Origin: Betaproteobacteria bacterium
Lineage (GTDB): Bacteria > Pseudomonadota > Gammaproteobacteria > Burkholderiales > Burkholderiaceae_C
Length of the DNA: 30,066 bases
Direction of reading: 5' to 3'
NCBI GenBank assembly: GCA_009918225.1
Contig: RGEP01000004.1
Span: 1-30,066 of the forward strand
Part shown: piece after piece, positions 15,272 to 23,167 of the stretch
How positions within the stretch are numbered: the stretch's first letter is position 1
Layout: each line of letters opens with the position of its first letter
The notes under the pieces: model-generated
What the model was told of the DNA's origin: nothing
Seen by the model: the letters and a program-made list of their open reading frames with translations, nothing else
Database searches by the model: none
Made by a program: the position numbers and the translations under genes

Positions 15272-16540
15272 TCAAGCGAACAAAAGGTCTGCAAACGACA
15301 GAAACCGCACCACTTGACCCTGTGCAATGGCGGCGCCGGGGGCATTGTCGACCAGCCCGTCGGCCCACACCGCCGAGGTCAAGACACCCGAGCTTTGATT
15401 GGGGAATAGGTCCAAGCCGCCCTGCCCGTTCAACCGAGCGCGCAGGAACTCTCGCCGGCGATCCGGCTTGGGCCAATTGAAGTCCGCGCGCAGCAGCTGG
15501 GGCTTGAATGCTTGCGGGGACATGCCCTGCATAAAGCGCAGCAGCGGGGCCACGGCCACCAGAAAGGTCACGAAACTCGACACCGGGTTGCCCGGCAGGC
15601 CCACGAAGAGGGCCTGCTGATGGCCTCCCGTGCGTACCGATCCAAAGGCCAGCGGCTTGCCCGGCTTGATCGCCATCTGCCACGAGTCCAGGTGGCCTTC
15701 GGCCTGAACCGCAGGCTTGATGTGGTCTTCTTCACCCACCGACACCCCACCGGAGGTCAGGATCAGGTCGTGTCCCTGGGCCGCTTGCCGCAACACCGCC
15801 CGGGTCGCATCCAATCGGTCGGGCACGATGCCGAAGTCGGTCACCTCACAACCTGCTGCCAGCAGCAAGCCCCGAAGGGTGTAGCGGTTGGAGTTGTAGA
15901 TCGCGCCTGGTCGCATCTGCTCGGGGCTGATTTCGCCGGGCATCACCAGTTCATCGCCTGTGGAAAACAGCGCCACGCGGGGCCTGCGCAGCACCACCAC
16001 CTCCGCGCATCCCACGGATGCCGCCAGGCCCATGGCCTGTGGCGTCAAGCGGCTGCCGGCGGCCAAGACCTCTGACCCCGCCTGCACATCCTCGCCCCGT
16101 CGTCGGATCCACTGGCCCGGCTGAGGACTGGCCTGCACCACCACACAACCCAGGCCCTGGCCGTCTTCAGCTGCCAGGGCTTCGCATTGCTCCTGCATGA
16201 CCACAGCATCCGCACCCGGCGGAAGCTGCGCCCCGGTAAAGATCCGGGCGACCGTGCCCGGCTCCAGCGCGGAACCGACTTGGCCGGCGGGTATGCGCTG
16301 GCTCACCGGCAAGCGGGTTCCCGGCTCAAGCACATCACGGCAGCGCACGGCATAGCCGTCCATCGAGGTGTTGTCACCCGGGGGCACGTCTATCAGCGAG
16401 CGTATCGGCTGCGCCAGGATGCGCCCTGCGGCGTCCAGCAGATTGACCGTCTGAACTTCACGGATGCGCCCCGCCTGAGCGCCGCTGAACAGACGCTCCA
16501 GCGCCTCATCCAAGGTCATCAGAGGGCTACCGGGCTTCAT
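15272..16540 (-). CDS. moeA: Molybdopterin molybdenumtransferase (first copy)
   Basis: MoeA inserts molybdate into adenylated molybdopterin. I start at the ATG at 16540 (422 aa); a GTG at 16552 adds four residues. Blocks in order: PGDNTSMDGYAVR, RIFTGAQLPPGADAVVMQE, RRRGEDVQAG, FSTGDELVMPGE, YNSNRYTLRGLL, TSGGVSVGEEDHIK, KPGKPLAFG, LPGNPVSSFVTF and a C-terminal domain. All the loop residues expected around the active site appear intact. It sits between thrC (70 nt upstream) and moaD (20 nt downstream). A second moeA is at the right end of the window; the two have clearly diverged, for example SGGVSVGEEDHIK against SGGVSVGEADHTK. Confidence 0.93.
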   Translation of the reverse strand: MKPGSPLMTLDEALERLFSGAQAGRIREVQTVNLLDAAGRILAQPIRSLIDVPPGDNTSMDGYAVRCRDVLEPGTRLPVSQRIPAGQVGSALEPGTVARIFTGAQLPPGADAVVMQEQCEALAAEDGQGLGCVVVQASPQPGQWIRRRGEDVQAGSEVLAAGSRLTPQAMGLAASVGCAEVVVLRRPRVALFSTGDELVMPGEISPEQMRPGAIYNSNRYTLRGLLLAAGCEVTDFGIVPDRLDATRAVLRQAAQGHDLILTSGGVSVGEEDHIKPAVQAEGHLDSWQMAIKPGKPLAFGSVRTGGHQQALFVGLPGNPVSSFVTFLVAVAPLLRFMQGMSPQAFKPQLLRADFNWPKPDRRREFLRARLNGQGGLDLFPNQSSGVLTSAVWADGLVDNAPGAAIAQGQVVRFLSFADLLFA

Positions 16541-16610
16541 ATCGTGTACCACCGAGCCTGAGCCGTCTCTTGGCGCTTCACCTCAAGTCCGCACGGTCGC
16601 GCGAACGCCA

Positions 16611-17612
16611 TCAGGCATGCGCCTCGATGTAGGCCTTGACCCGCGCGACATCCGCCGGCAGCACGGTGTAGCGCTTGGGCAAGGACTCAATGCCTTGCAG
16701 GGCAGCCGGTCGATCGGGCTCACAGCCCAGGGCCTCCACCAGTGTTTGCGCAAACTTGGCCGGCAGTGCAGTCTCCAGGACCAACATCGGCACACCAGTG
16801 GCCGTCCACTGCCGGGCCACGCGCAGCCCATCGGCCGTGTGGGTGTCGATCATGAGGCCAAATCGCTGATGGGTGTCGCGGATGGTGTCCAAGCGGTTGG
16901 CGTGCGTGCTCGAACCGGACACGGCCCAATTGATCGAGTTCACGGTGCCGATGTGCCAATGCGCCTTGAAGTCCAGATCATTGGAAACCGCCTTGACGAT
17001 GTCCTGGCAGTCATCAAACACGCCCTCAATGGCGATGTTGTGGATGTTGGCGTCCTGCAAGCTGAACATCTGCGCCTGCTGAAAAGGGCTCATCCGGTTG
17101 TGGGGGCTGAGCATGAAGACCTTTACGCCCTTCTTGCCCTTCATGGCGTACTCGGCCGCACTGCCGGTGTCACCGCTGGTGGCCCCTAGGATGTTCAGGA
17201 CCTGCGAACGCCGACCCAATTCGTATTCAAACAGTTGGCCCAGCATCTGCATGGCCATGTCCTTGAAGGCCAGCGTGGGGCCGTTGGACAGGGCCTGCAG
17301 GCTCAATCCGCCTTCGAGGGGCTTGAGCGGCACGATCGCTTCGGTGCCGAAAACCGCTCGGTTATAGGCACGGCCACACATGGCCCGCAGATCAGGGCTT
17401 GGGATGTCATCGATGTAGAGCGACAACAGGGCGAAAGCGAGCTCGGCATAGCCCTGTTCTCGCCAGACGGCGCGCAGCCGACCCAAGGCGGCCCGGTCGA
17501 TTTGTGGATAGTGCTCGGGCAGGTACAAACCGCCATCGGGCGCCAAGCCTTCCAGCAGGATTTCGGAAAAGCGTTTGCGGCCCGGGTGTCCGCGGGTGCT
17601 GAGGTAGCGCAT
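16611..17612 (-). CDS. thrC: Threonine synthase with a large internal in-frame deletion
   Basis: ThrC converts O-phosphohomoserine to threonine with PLP. The frame is open for 333 aa, against about 430-480 in full-length relatives. The N-terminal 230 residues are normal (MRYLSTRGHPGRKRFSEIL, the PLP lysine in TLAFKDMAMQ at Lys117, LGATSGDTGSAAEYAM, MSPFQQAQMFSL, NSINWA), and the C-terminal 100 are normal (VSGSSTHANRLDTIRD, IDTHTADGL, VLETALPAKFAQT). The two are joined directly at residue 230/231 (about 16922/16923). Missing are roughly 130 residues that in relatives run from RLLAQVVYYFAGY through the PLP-phosphate-binding SGNFGN loop. The product is very unlikely to be active. Its ATG overlaps the hom stop by one base. 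Confidence 0.87.
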   Translation of the reverse strand: MRYLSTRGHPGRKRFSEILLEGLAPDGGLYLPEHYPQIDRAALGRLRAVWREQGYAELAFALLSLYIDDIPSPDLRAMCGRAYNRAVFGTEAIVPLKPLEGGLSLQALSNGPTLAFKDMAMQMLGQLFEYELGRRSQVLNILGATSGDTGSAAEYAMKGKKGVKVFMLSPHNRMSPFQQAQMFSLQDANIHNIAIEGVFDDCQDIVKAVSNDLDFKAHWHIGTVNSINWAVSGSSTHANRLDTIRDTHQRFGLMIDTHTADGLRVARQWTATGVPMLVLETALPAKFAQTLVEALGCEPDRPAALQGIESLPKRYTVLPADVARVKAYIEAHA

Positions 17613-18928
17613 CAGGCCAGCTCTTCTTTGCGCAAGCGCACGATGGGTGCCAGCACGCTGGCCAAGGACTGCATCTTCTCCAGGGCGCCGTTCATGCGAC
17701 CCTCGGTGGTGTCGTGCGTGAGGATGATCAGGTCGGTCTGTTTCTCACCTTCGGCCGACTCGCGCTGGAGCACGGCGTCGATGGAGATGTCGTGCGCAGC
17801 CAGCAAGCTGGTGATCTGCGCCAAGACGCCAGCACGGTCGGCCACCACCAAGCGCAGGTAGAAGGACGTGATCACCTGGCCCATGTCCAGAACCGGGGTG
17901 TCGGCCAGTTCACCCGGCTGGAATGCGAGATAGGGCACGCGGTGGCCGTGATCGGCCGTGTGCAGCCGGGTGATGTCCACCAGATCGGCGATCACAGCCG
18001 AGGCGGTGGGCTCGGCACCAGCCCCTTTGCCGTAGTACAGCGTAGTCCCTACGGCATCGCCCTGAACCACCACAGCGTTCATGGCCCCTTCCACATTGGC
18101 AATCAGCCGCTTGGCCGGCACCAAGGTGGGGTGCACCCGCAGCTCAATACCGCCCACATCATCGCGGCGGCGGGTAATGCCCAGCAGCTTGATGCGGTAA
18201 CCGAGTTGTTCGGCGTAACGGATGTCCGTGGCCTGCAGTTGCGTGATGCCCTCCACATGGGCCTTGTCGAAGCGCACCGGCACGCCGAAGGCTAAGGAGG
18301 CCAGCAGCGTGGCCTTGTGTGCGGCGTCTACGCCTTCGATGTCGAAGGTGGGATCGGCCTCGGCGTATCCCAGCCGCTGGGCCTCAGCCAGCACCACGCC
18401 GAAGTCCAGCCCCTTGTCGCGCATCTCCGACAGGATGAAGTTGGTGGTGCCGTTGATGATCCCGGCAATCCACTGGATGCGGTTGGCGGTCAGGCCCTCG
18501 CGCAAGGACTTGATGATGGGAATGCCACCGGCCACTGCGGCCTCGAAGGCCACCGTCACCCCGCGCGCCTGCGCCGCGGAGAAGATCTCCGAGCCGTGTA
18601 CCGCCAGCAAGGCTTTGTTGGCCGTCACCACATGCTTGCCAGCAGCAATGGCCTCCAACACCAGGGTACGGGCGATGCCGTAGCCACCAATCAACTCGAC
18701 CACGATGTCGATGTCTGCACGCGCAATGGCTTGTCGGGCGTCGGCCACCACGTCGGCTCGGCCCTGCACGATTTCTTGAGCACGTGCGGTATCCAGGTCG
18801 GCGACCACGGCCACCTCAATTCCGCGACCAGCACGGCGGCGGATTTCCTCTTGGTTGCGGGCCAATACCTCGAAAGTGCCTCGCCCGACGGTGCCGATGC
18901 CCAAGAGGGCGACTTTGATCGAATTCAT
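17612..18928 (-). CDS. hom: Homoserine dehydrogenase
   Basis: Hom reduces aspartate semialdehyde to homoserine with NAD(P)H. From the ATG at 18928 the protein has 438 aa and starts MNSIKVALLGIGTVGRGTF with the nucleotide-binding GIGTVGRG. VVTANKALLA, EAAVAGGIPIIKSLREGL, the catalytic region GIINGTTNFIL, EADPTFDIEGVDAAHK and the C-terminal ACT domain (LRLVVADRAGVLAQITSLL, about residues 350-430) follow in standard order; the ACT domain normally gives threonine feedback. The upstream in-frame start (MLRRLSG) is less likely. It lies 44 nt after alaC and overlaps thrC by one base. Confidence 0.96.
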   Translation of the reverse strand: MNSIKVALLGIGTVGRGTFEVLARNQEEIRRRAGRGIEVAVVADLDTARAQEIVQGRADVVADARQAIARADIDIVVELIGGYGIARTLVLEAIAAGKHVVTANKALLAVHGSEIFSAAQARGVTVAFEAAVAGGIPIIKSLREGLTANRIQWIAGIINGTTNFILSEMRDKGLDFGVVLAEAQRLGYAEADPTFDIEGVDAAHKATLLASLAFGVPVRFDKAHVEGITQLQATDIRYAEQLGYRIKLLGITRRRDDVGGIELRVHPTLVPAKRLIANVEGAMNAVVVQGDAVGTTLYYGKGAGAEPTASAVIADLVDITRLHTADHGHRVPYLAFQPGELADTPVLDMGQVITSFYLRLVVADRAGVLAQITSLLAAHDISIDAVLQRESAEGEKQTDLIILTHDTTEGRMNGALEKMQSLASVLAPIVRLRKEELA

Positions 18929-18972
18929 ATCCCGTTTCTTTCGGCCGCTCAGGCGGCGCAGCACAACAAAAC

Positions 18973-20196
18973 TCAGGCGTGGCGCCGCCGGTAGAGGTCC
19001 AGGAAGCGCGCAATTCGGCCCACTGCCTCGGTCAGGTCATCCGCGTTGGGCAAAAACACCAATCGGAAATGATCGGGCTGCGGCCAATTAAAGCCGGTTC
19101 CCTGCACGATCAACACCTTTTCCTGCGCCAGCAAGTCGTAAGCGAACTGCTGGTCATCGGCAATGGGGTAGAGCTTGGGATCGAGCCTGGGGAACATGTA
19201 GAGCGCCGCTTTGGGCTTGACGCAGCTGACACCCGGGATCTCGGTCAACAAGCGGTGGGCAAGGTCGCGCTGACGACACAGACGCCCCCCAGGGGCCACG
19301 AGGTCCTTGATGCTCTGGTAGCCGCCCAGCGCGGTTTGGATGGCCAGTTGCCCGGGGGTGTTGGAACACAAGCGCATCGAGGCCAACATGTTCAGCCCCT
19401 CGATGTAATCCCGCGCGCGCTTCTTCTGACCCGAAACCACCATCCACCCAGCACGATAGCCGCAACTGCGGTAGTTTTTGCTCAGGCCGTTAAAGGTGAG
19501 AAACAGAACGTCATCGGCCAGGGAGGCGATGCTGGTGTGGGTGTGGCCGTCGTAGAGGGTCTTGTCGTAGATCTCATCGGCGAACACGATGAGTTGGTGT
19601 TGACGTGCCAGTTCCACAATGCCCCGCAACACCTCGTCTGGGTACAGAGCGCCAGTAGGGTTGTTCGGGTTGATCACCACGATGCCCTTGGTGCGCGGCG
19701 TGATCTTGCGCTTGATGTCCTCCAGATCGGGCATCCAGTCGCTTTGCTCATCACACAGGTAGTGCACGGGATGGCCACCCGACAAGGACACGGCCGCCGT
19801 CCACAAGGGATAGTCCGGCGCCGGCACCAGAATCTCGTCGCCGTTGTCCAAGAGGCCGTTGAGGGCCATGACGATCAGCTCGGAGGCGCCGTTGCCGAGG
19901 TAGACGTCGTCCACCGTCACGCCGCTGATGTTCTTTTCCTGTGTGTAGTGCACCACGGACTTGCGCGGCGCGAACAGGCCCTTGCTGTCCGTGTAGCCGG
20001 CGGCGTGGGCGAGATTGCGGATCATGTCCTGCACGATCTCGTCAGGCGGCTCCAAGCCGAACACCGCCAGGTTGCCGATGTTGAGCTTGATGATCTTTTG
20101 GCCCTCTTCCTCCATCTGCCGTGCCTTGTCCAGCACCGGGCCGCGGATGTCGTAGCAGACGTTGGCCAGCTTGCTGGATTTGGCGATCGGGTTCAC
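18973..20196 (-). CDS. alaC: PLP-dependent aminotransferase, AlaC-like (glutamate-pyruvate transaminase)
   Basis: A class I/II aminotransferase of about 407 aa. The GTG at 20196 gives the family N-terminus (NPIAKSSKLANVCYDIRGPVL); an ATG at 20238 would add 14 residues without support. Motifs: IKLNIGNLAVFGLEPPDEI, GNGASELI, VPAPDYPLWTAAV, INPNNPTGALY, FADEIYDKTLYD, the PLP lysine in GLSKNYRSCGYRAGW, and the substrate arginine region FRLVFLP. The YfbQ/AlaC group makes alanine from pyruvate and glutamate. In this kind of organism it typically precedes hom-thrC, as here, and may link pyruvate-alanine balance to the aspartate family. It shares a divergent promoter region with the Mth938-domain gene. 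Confidence 0.88.
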   Translation of the reverse strand: MNPIAKSSKLANVCYDIRGPVLDKARQMEEEGQKIIKLNIGNLAVFGLEPPDEIVQDMIRNLAHAAGYTDSKGLFAPRKSVVHYTQEKNISGVTVDDVYLGNGASELIVMALNGLLDNGDEILVPAPDYPLWTAAVSLSGGHPVHYLCDEQSDWMPDLEDIKRKITPRTKGIVVINPNNPTGALYPDEVLRGIVELARQHQLIVFADEIYDKTLYDGHTHTSIASLADDVLFLTFNGLSKNYRSCGYRAGWMVVSGQKKRARDYIEGLNMLASMRLCSNTPGQLAIQTALGGYQSIKDLVAPGGRLCRQRDLAHRLLTEIPGVSCVKPKAALYMFPRLDPKLYPIADDQQFAYDLLAQEKVLIVQGTGFNWPQPDHFRLVFLPNADDLTEAVGRIARFLDLYRRRHA

Positions 20197-20218
20197 GGGA
20201 GGGGCTCGGTCTGAGGGA

Positions 20219-20228
20219 AACCTAGAAT
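20219..20228. promoter_or_regulatory. Overlapping divergent -10 candidates between alaC and the Mth938-domain gene
   Basis: On plus, TAGAAT (20223-20228) ends 8 nt before the ATG at 20237, implying a leader of about 2 nt. On minus, TAGGTT (20224 to 20219) lies 22 nt before the alaC GTG, with TTGCAT 18 nt upstream as a poor -35. The two hexamers overlap by 2 bp, so polymerase could serve only one gene at a time. Confidence 0.35.
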
Positions 20229-20236
20229 TTGACCAC

Positions 20237-20608
20237 ATGAAGATGCAACCCGACCGCCTCGAGGGCACCAACCTGATCAGCCGCCTGGAGGGCTCGCGCC
20301 TGTGGGTGCACCAGACCGGTTTTGAGGGCAGCGTCCTGGTGCCCCACCGGGGGCCGGTCCAGGCCTGGGGACCTCAGCGCTTTGAGGACCTGACCAGCGA
20401 CCACTTCGGCGCGGCGCTGGCCTTCAAGCCGGAATTGGTGATCGTGGGGACCGGTTCGCGCTTGCGCTTTCCCGCACCGGCCCTGTGGCGCGCCTTGATG
20501 GATGCCGGCGTGGGGTTCGAGGCGATGGACACCGGCGCAGCCTGCCGGACTTTCAATGTCCTGGCCAGCGAGGGGCGCGCGGTCCTGGCAGCCCTCATCC
20601 TGGCCTGA
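20237..20608 (+). CDS. Mth938-like domain protein (DUF498)
   Basis: A 123-aa cytoplasmic protein starting MKMQPDRLEG at the ATG at 20237. VLVPHRGPVQAW, the GTGSRLRFP motif, the EAMDTGAACRTFNVLASEGR block and the helical end RAVLAALIL identify the Mth938-like fold, which includes human NDUFAF3 and AAMDC. Bacterial members have no firm function; they are often listed as conserved hypothetical proteins. There is one cysteine, in the conserved TGAACRTFN position. It is divergent from alaC and about 50 nt upstream of bcp, which has its own promoter. Confidence 0.87.
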   Translation: MKMQPDRLEGTNLISRLEGSRLWVHQTGFEGSVLVPHRGPVQAWGPQRFEDLTSDHFGAALAFKPELVIVGTGSRLRFPAPALWRALMDAGVGFEAMDTGAACRTFNVLASEGRAVLAALILA

Positions 20609-20619
20609 TTCGCGTCCCT

Positions 20620-20625
20620 TATAAT
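20620..20625 (+). promoter_or_regulatory. -10 element for bcp
   Basis: TATAAT, a perfect -10, begins 11 nt after the stop of the upstream gene and ends 32 nt before the bcp ATG. The -35 is weak. A leader of about 26 nt is predicted. Confidence 0.55.
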
Positions 20626-20657
20626 CCGGGGTTGTCTTTGAAGCACCCGCCCGAATC

Positions 20658-21134
20658 ATGACGCCAGCCCTGAACAAACCCCTGCCGGACATTGACGCGC
20701 TCGCCACGGGGGGTGTGAAGTTCACGCCGTCGGCCTTCTCTGGCAAGACCATCGTGCTGTACTTCTACCCCAAGGACAACACGCCGGGCTGCACCACGGA
20801 AGCCATGCAGTTTCGCGACAAGCACGCCGACTTCAAGAAAGCGGGGGCTGTCGTGTTCGGGGTTTCCCGGGACAACATGGCGTCCCACGACAAGTTCAAG
20901 GCCAACCTCGAACTGCCCTTCGAATTGATCGCCGACACCGAAGAGAAGCTTTGCCACATGTTTGGCGTGGTGAAGAACAAGATCATGTACGGCAAGAAGG
21001 TCAAGGGCATCGAGCGCAGCACCTTCCTGATCAACCCCCAAGGGGTGTTGGTACAGGAGTGGCGCGGCATCAAGGTGGCCGGCCACGTCGACGAGGTGCT
21101 GCAAGCCGTCAAGGCCCTCAAGAAAGCCGCCTGA
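20658..21134 (+). CDS. bcp: Thiol peroxidase of the BCP/PrxQ type
   Basis: A 158-aa peroxiredoxin that reduces hydrogen peroxide and alkyl hydroperoxides. FYPKDNTPGCTTE carries the peroxidatic Cys45, and VFGVSRDNMASHDKF, LPFELIADTEE and RSTFLINPQGVL are typical. The nearby resolving cysteine found five residues later in E. coli BCP is replaced (GCTTEAMQF), so it is probably a one-cysteine form or uses another thiol; the only other cysteine is in LCHMFGV. That variant is, to my knowledge, common in this bacterial group. It has its own TATAAT promoter. Confidence 0.94.
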   Translation: MTPALNKPLPDIDALATGGVKFTPSAFSGKTIVLYFYPKDNTPGCTTEAMQFRDKHADFKKAGAVVFGVSRDNMASHDKFKANLELPFELIADTEEKLCHMFGVVKNKIMYGKKVKGIERSTFLINPQGVLVQEWRGIKVAGHVDEVLQAVKALKKAA

Positions 21135-21224
21135 ACCGGGTTGCGGCATGGCCGATGGGCGCACACCTTGTGCAGGCTCCAAATCCTGCTGAAATCCCTT
21201 CCTGCCCTTCACCCGCGCTTACCG

Positions 21225-21230
21225 TATAGT
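21225..21230 (+). promoter_or_regulatory. -10 element candidate for the phoH leader
   Basis: TATAGT matches the -10 consensus at 5 of 6 positions. It lies about 90 nt after bcp and 100 nt before phoH, with a small ORF starting 6 nt after it. No good -35 is seen. Confidence 0.45.
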
Positions 21231-21236
21231 GGAGTC

Positions 21237-21359
21237 ATGACAGGCACGCCCTGCCCCCACATCCGTTCGAGTTTCACCCCCGAAGGCCGCGGTTTCCCCG
21301 CGGCCTTTTTGCTTTTGCCGCTGATTGCCCATGCCACTGCCCAAGCCTCCGGTTCGTAA
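21237..21359 (+). CDS. Small ORF (40 aa) in the phoH leader, possible leader peptide
   Basis: ATG at 21237, stop TAA at 21357-21359, overlapping the start of phoH in another frame. The peptide begins MTGTPCPHIRSSFTPEGRGF and then becomes hydrophobic (PAAFLLLPLIAHATAQ). GGAG lies directly before the ATG, and the -10-like TATAGT ends 6 nt before it, so it could be leaderless or have a Shine-Dalgarno. The terminator-like hairpin at 21283-21307 lies within it, so ribosomes translating it would melt the hairpin. It may equally be an accidental ORF. Confidence 0.3.
   Translation: MTGTPCPHIRSSFTPEGRGFPAAFLLLPLIAHATAQASGS
21283..21316 (+). terminator. Strong terminator-like hairpin just before phoH
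   Basis: AAGGCCGCGG (21283-21292) pairs perfectly with CCGCGGCCTT (21298-21307) around the 5-nt loop TTTCC, followed by TTTGCTTTT. It is 150 nt past bcp and 24 nt before the phoH ATG. It could end bcp transcripts, end a short RNA begun at the TATAGT element, or act as an attenuator of phoH. Confidence 0.65.
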
Positions 21360-23124
21360 AGCCACCCTGCTCGCTCCCGCCGACTACCCCACGGTCGCTC
21401 AAAAGCCTCAAGCTCACCCCGTCGCTCTGCCCCCCGCCCCGCGCCCGGTTGAACTGCGGGTTCTGACCGCTGCACCACAGTCCAACAAAGCCCAAGCGGC
21501 CACGCCTGCGCCCGCGGTGGCCTCGCCCTTCCTGGGCACCGGCAGCGTCAGGCGTTCGATCCCGCGAACGCCCTCGGAGGCGCCGTCAGCCCCGTCCGCC
21601 CCGGCAGGGCCGATGGCCCGCCAAGGCGAAGCACAAGGTGCCGCAAAGCGCGGACGGTCGAACGCTGCCAGCGAGGCCACCGCATCGGCCAAGGCCGAGC
21701 GCGGCGGCCGCGCAAAAAAGGCCGGCAAAGCCCCGGTGGCCACCAAACTGTTCGTGCTGGACACCAATGTGCTGATGCACGACCCCATGTCCATCTTCCG
21801 ATTCGAAGAGCACGACGTCTTCCTGCCGATGATCACGCTGGAAGAACTCGATGGCCATAAAAAGGGAATGAGTGAGGTCTCGCGCAATGTGCGGCAGGTC
21901 AGCCGTGAGCTCGACGCGCTGGCCGCCGATGGCCTGCCCGACCCGGCAAAAGGCACGCCGCTGGCCAAGACCGGCCACCGCGAGGCCAGTGGTCGCCTCT
22001 TCTTCCAAACCACGTTCATGGACACCCGGTTGCCCGAGGGCCTGCCCCAGGGCAAGGCCGACAACCAGATCCTGGGCGTGGTGCAGGCCCTGCGCACGCA
22101 GATCCAGGACCGCGAGGTGGTGCTGGTGTCCAAGGACATCAACATGCGCATCAAGGCGCGCGCCTTGGGCCTGCCGGCGGAGGACTACTTCAATGACAAG
22201 ACCCTGGAGGACGGTGACCTCCTGTACACCGGCGTCCTGGCCCTGCCATCGGACTTTTGGGAGCACCATGGCAAGACCATGGAGAGTTGGCAGCAGGGCG
22301 GCAGCACGTACTACCGCATCTCGGGCCCCCTGGTGCCTGCGCTGTTGATCAACCAGTTTGTCTACCTTGAAGCGCCCGGTGCCACCCCCCTCTACGCACG
22401 GGTCACCGAGATCACCGGCAAGACCGCGGTGCTGCGCACCCTGCGGGAGTTCACCCATCAGAAGAATGCCGTCTGGGGCGTCACTGCGCGTAACCGCGAG
22501 CAGAACTTTGCGCTAAACCTGCTGATGGACCCTGATTGCGACTTCATCACCCTCACGGGCACTGCGGGAACGGGCAAGACCCTGATGACCCTGGCAGCGG
22601 GACTGGCCCAGGTGCTCGACGATCGACGCTACACCGAAATCATCGTCACGCGCGTGACGGTGCCGGTGGGCGAAGACATCGGCTTCCTCCCCGGCACGGA
22701 AGAAGAAAAGATGGGGCCCTGGATGGGCGCGCTCGACGACAACCTGGAGGTGTTGGCACGCAGCGATGGTGCCGCTGGCGAATGGGGCCGCGCTGCAACC
22801 AACGATCTGGTGCGCAGCAAGATCAAGATCAAGAGCTTGAACTTCATGCGCGGGCGCACCTTCCTGAACAAGTTCGTCATCATCGACGAGGCGCAGAATT
22901 TGACGCCCAAGCAGATGAAGACCCTCATCACACGCGCGGGCCCCGGCACCAAGATCGTGTGCTTGGGTAACCTGGCGCAGATCGACACGCCCTACCTGAC
23001 CGAAGGCTCATCGGGCTTGACCTATGCGGTGGACCGCTTCAAGGGCTGGCCTCACTCCGGCCATGTGACCTTGGCACGGGGCGAGCGTTCACGCCTGGCC
23101 GACTACGCCTCAGAGGTGCTCTGA
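21331..23124 (+). CDS. PIN-domain plus PhoH-type ATPase (PhoH2-like ribonuclease/helicase)
   Basis: A 597-aa two-domain protein. The ATG at 21331 is preferred to a TTG two codons earlier. Residues 1-137 are a Pro/Ala-rich, basic, probably disordered extension. A PIN nuclease domain follows (KLFVLDTNVLMHDP, LEELDGHKKG, and the later acidic VLVSKDINMRIKARALGL, about 138-290), then a connecting beta part, then the PhoH ATPase with P-loop TGTAGTGKT near residue 410, VGEDIGFLPGTEEEKMGPW, Walker B VIIDEAQNLTPKQMK and LGNLAQID. PIN-PhoH proteins from other bacteria have been reported as sequence-specific RNA helicase-nucleases. Gene regulation may involve the hairpin leader. It converges on prpE. 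Confidence 0.9.
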   Translation: MPLPKPPVRKATLLAPADYPTVAQKPQAHPVALPPAPRPVELRVLTAAPQSNKAQAATPAPAVASPFLGTGSVRRSIPRTPSEAPSAPSAPAGPMARQGEAQGAAKRGRSNAASEATASAKAERGGRAKKAGKAPVATKLFVLDTNVLMHDPMSIFRFEEHDVFLPMITLEELDGHKKGMSEVSRNVRQVSRELDALAADGLPDPAKGTPLAKTGHREASGRLFFQTTFMDTRLPEGLPQGKADNQILGVVQALRTQIQDREVVLVSKDINMRIKARALGLPAEDYFNDKTLEDGDLLYTGVLALPSDFWEHHGKTMESWQQGGSTYYRISGPLVPALLINQFVYLEAPGATPLYARVTEITGKTAVLRTLREFTHQKNAVWGVTARNREQNFALNLLMDPDCDFITLTGTAGTGKTLMTLAAGLAQVLDDRRYTEIIVTRVTVPVGEDIGFLPGTEEEKMGPWMGALDDNLEVLARSDGAAGEWGRAATNDLVRSKIKIKSLNFMRGRTFLNKFVIIDEAQNLTPKQMKTLITRAGPGTKIVCLGNLAQIDTPYLTEGSSGLTYAVDRFKGWPHSGHVTLARGERSRLADYASEVL

Positions 23125-23145
23125 GCACGCCTTAAGTGGGCATGG

Positions 23146-23164
23146 GGCTGCCGGCCGGGCAGCC
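23146..23164. terminator. Hairpin between convergent phoH-like gene and prpE
   Basis: GGCTGCC (23146-23152) pairs with GGCAGCC (23158-23164) around a 5-nt loop, within the 43-bp convergent gap. No T-run follows on either strand, so it would be a weak or factor-dependent bidirectional terminator at best. Confidence 0.35.
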
Positions 23165-23167
23165 GCC

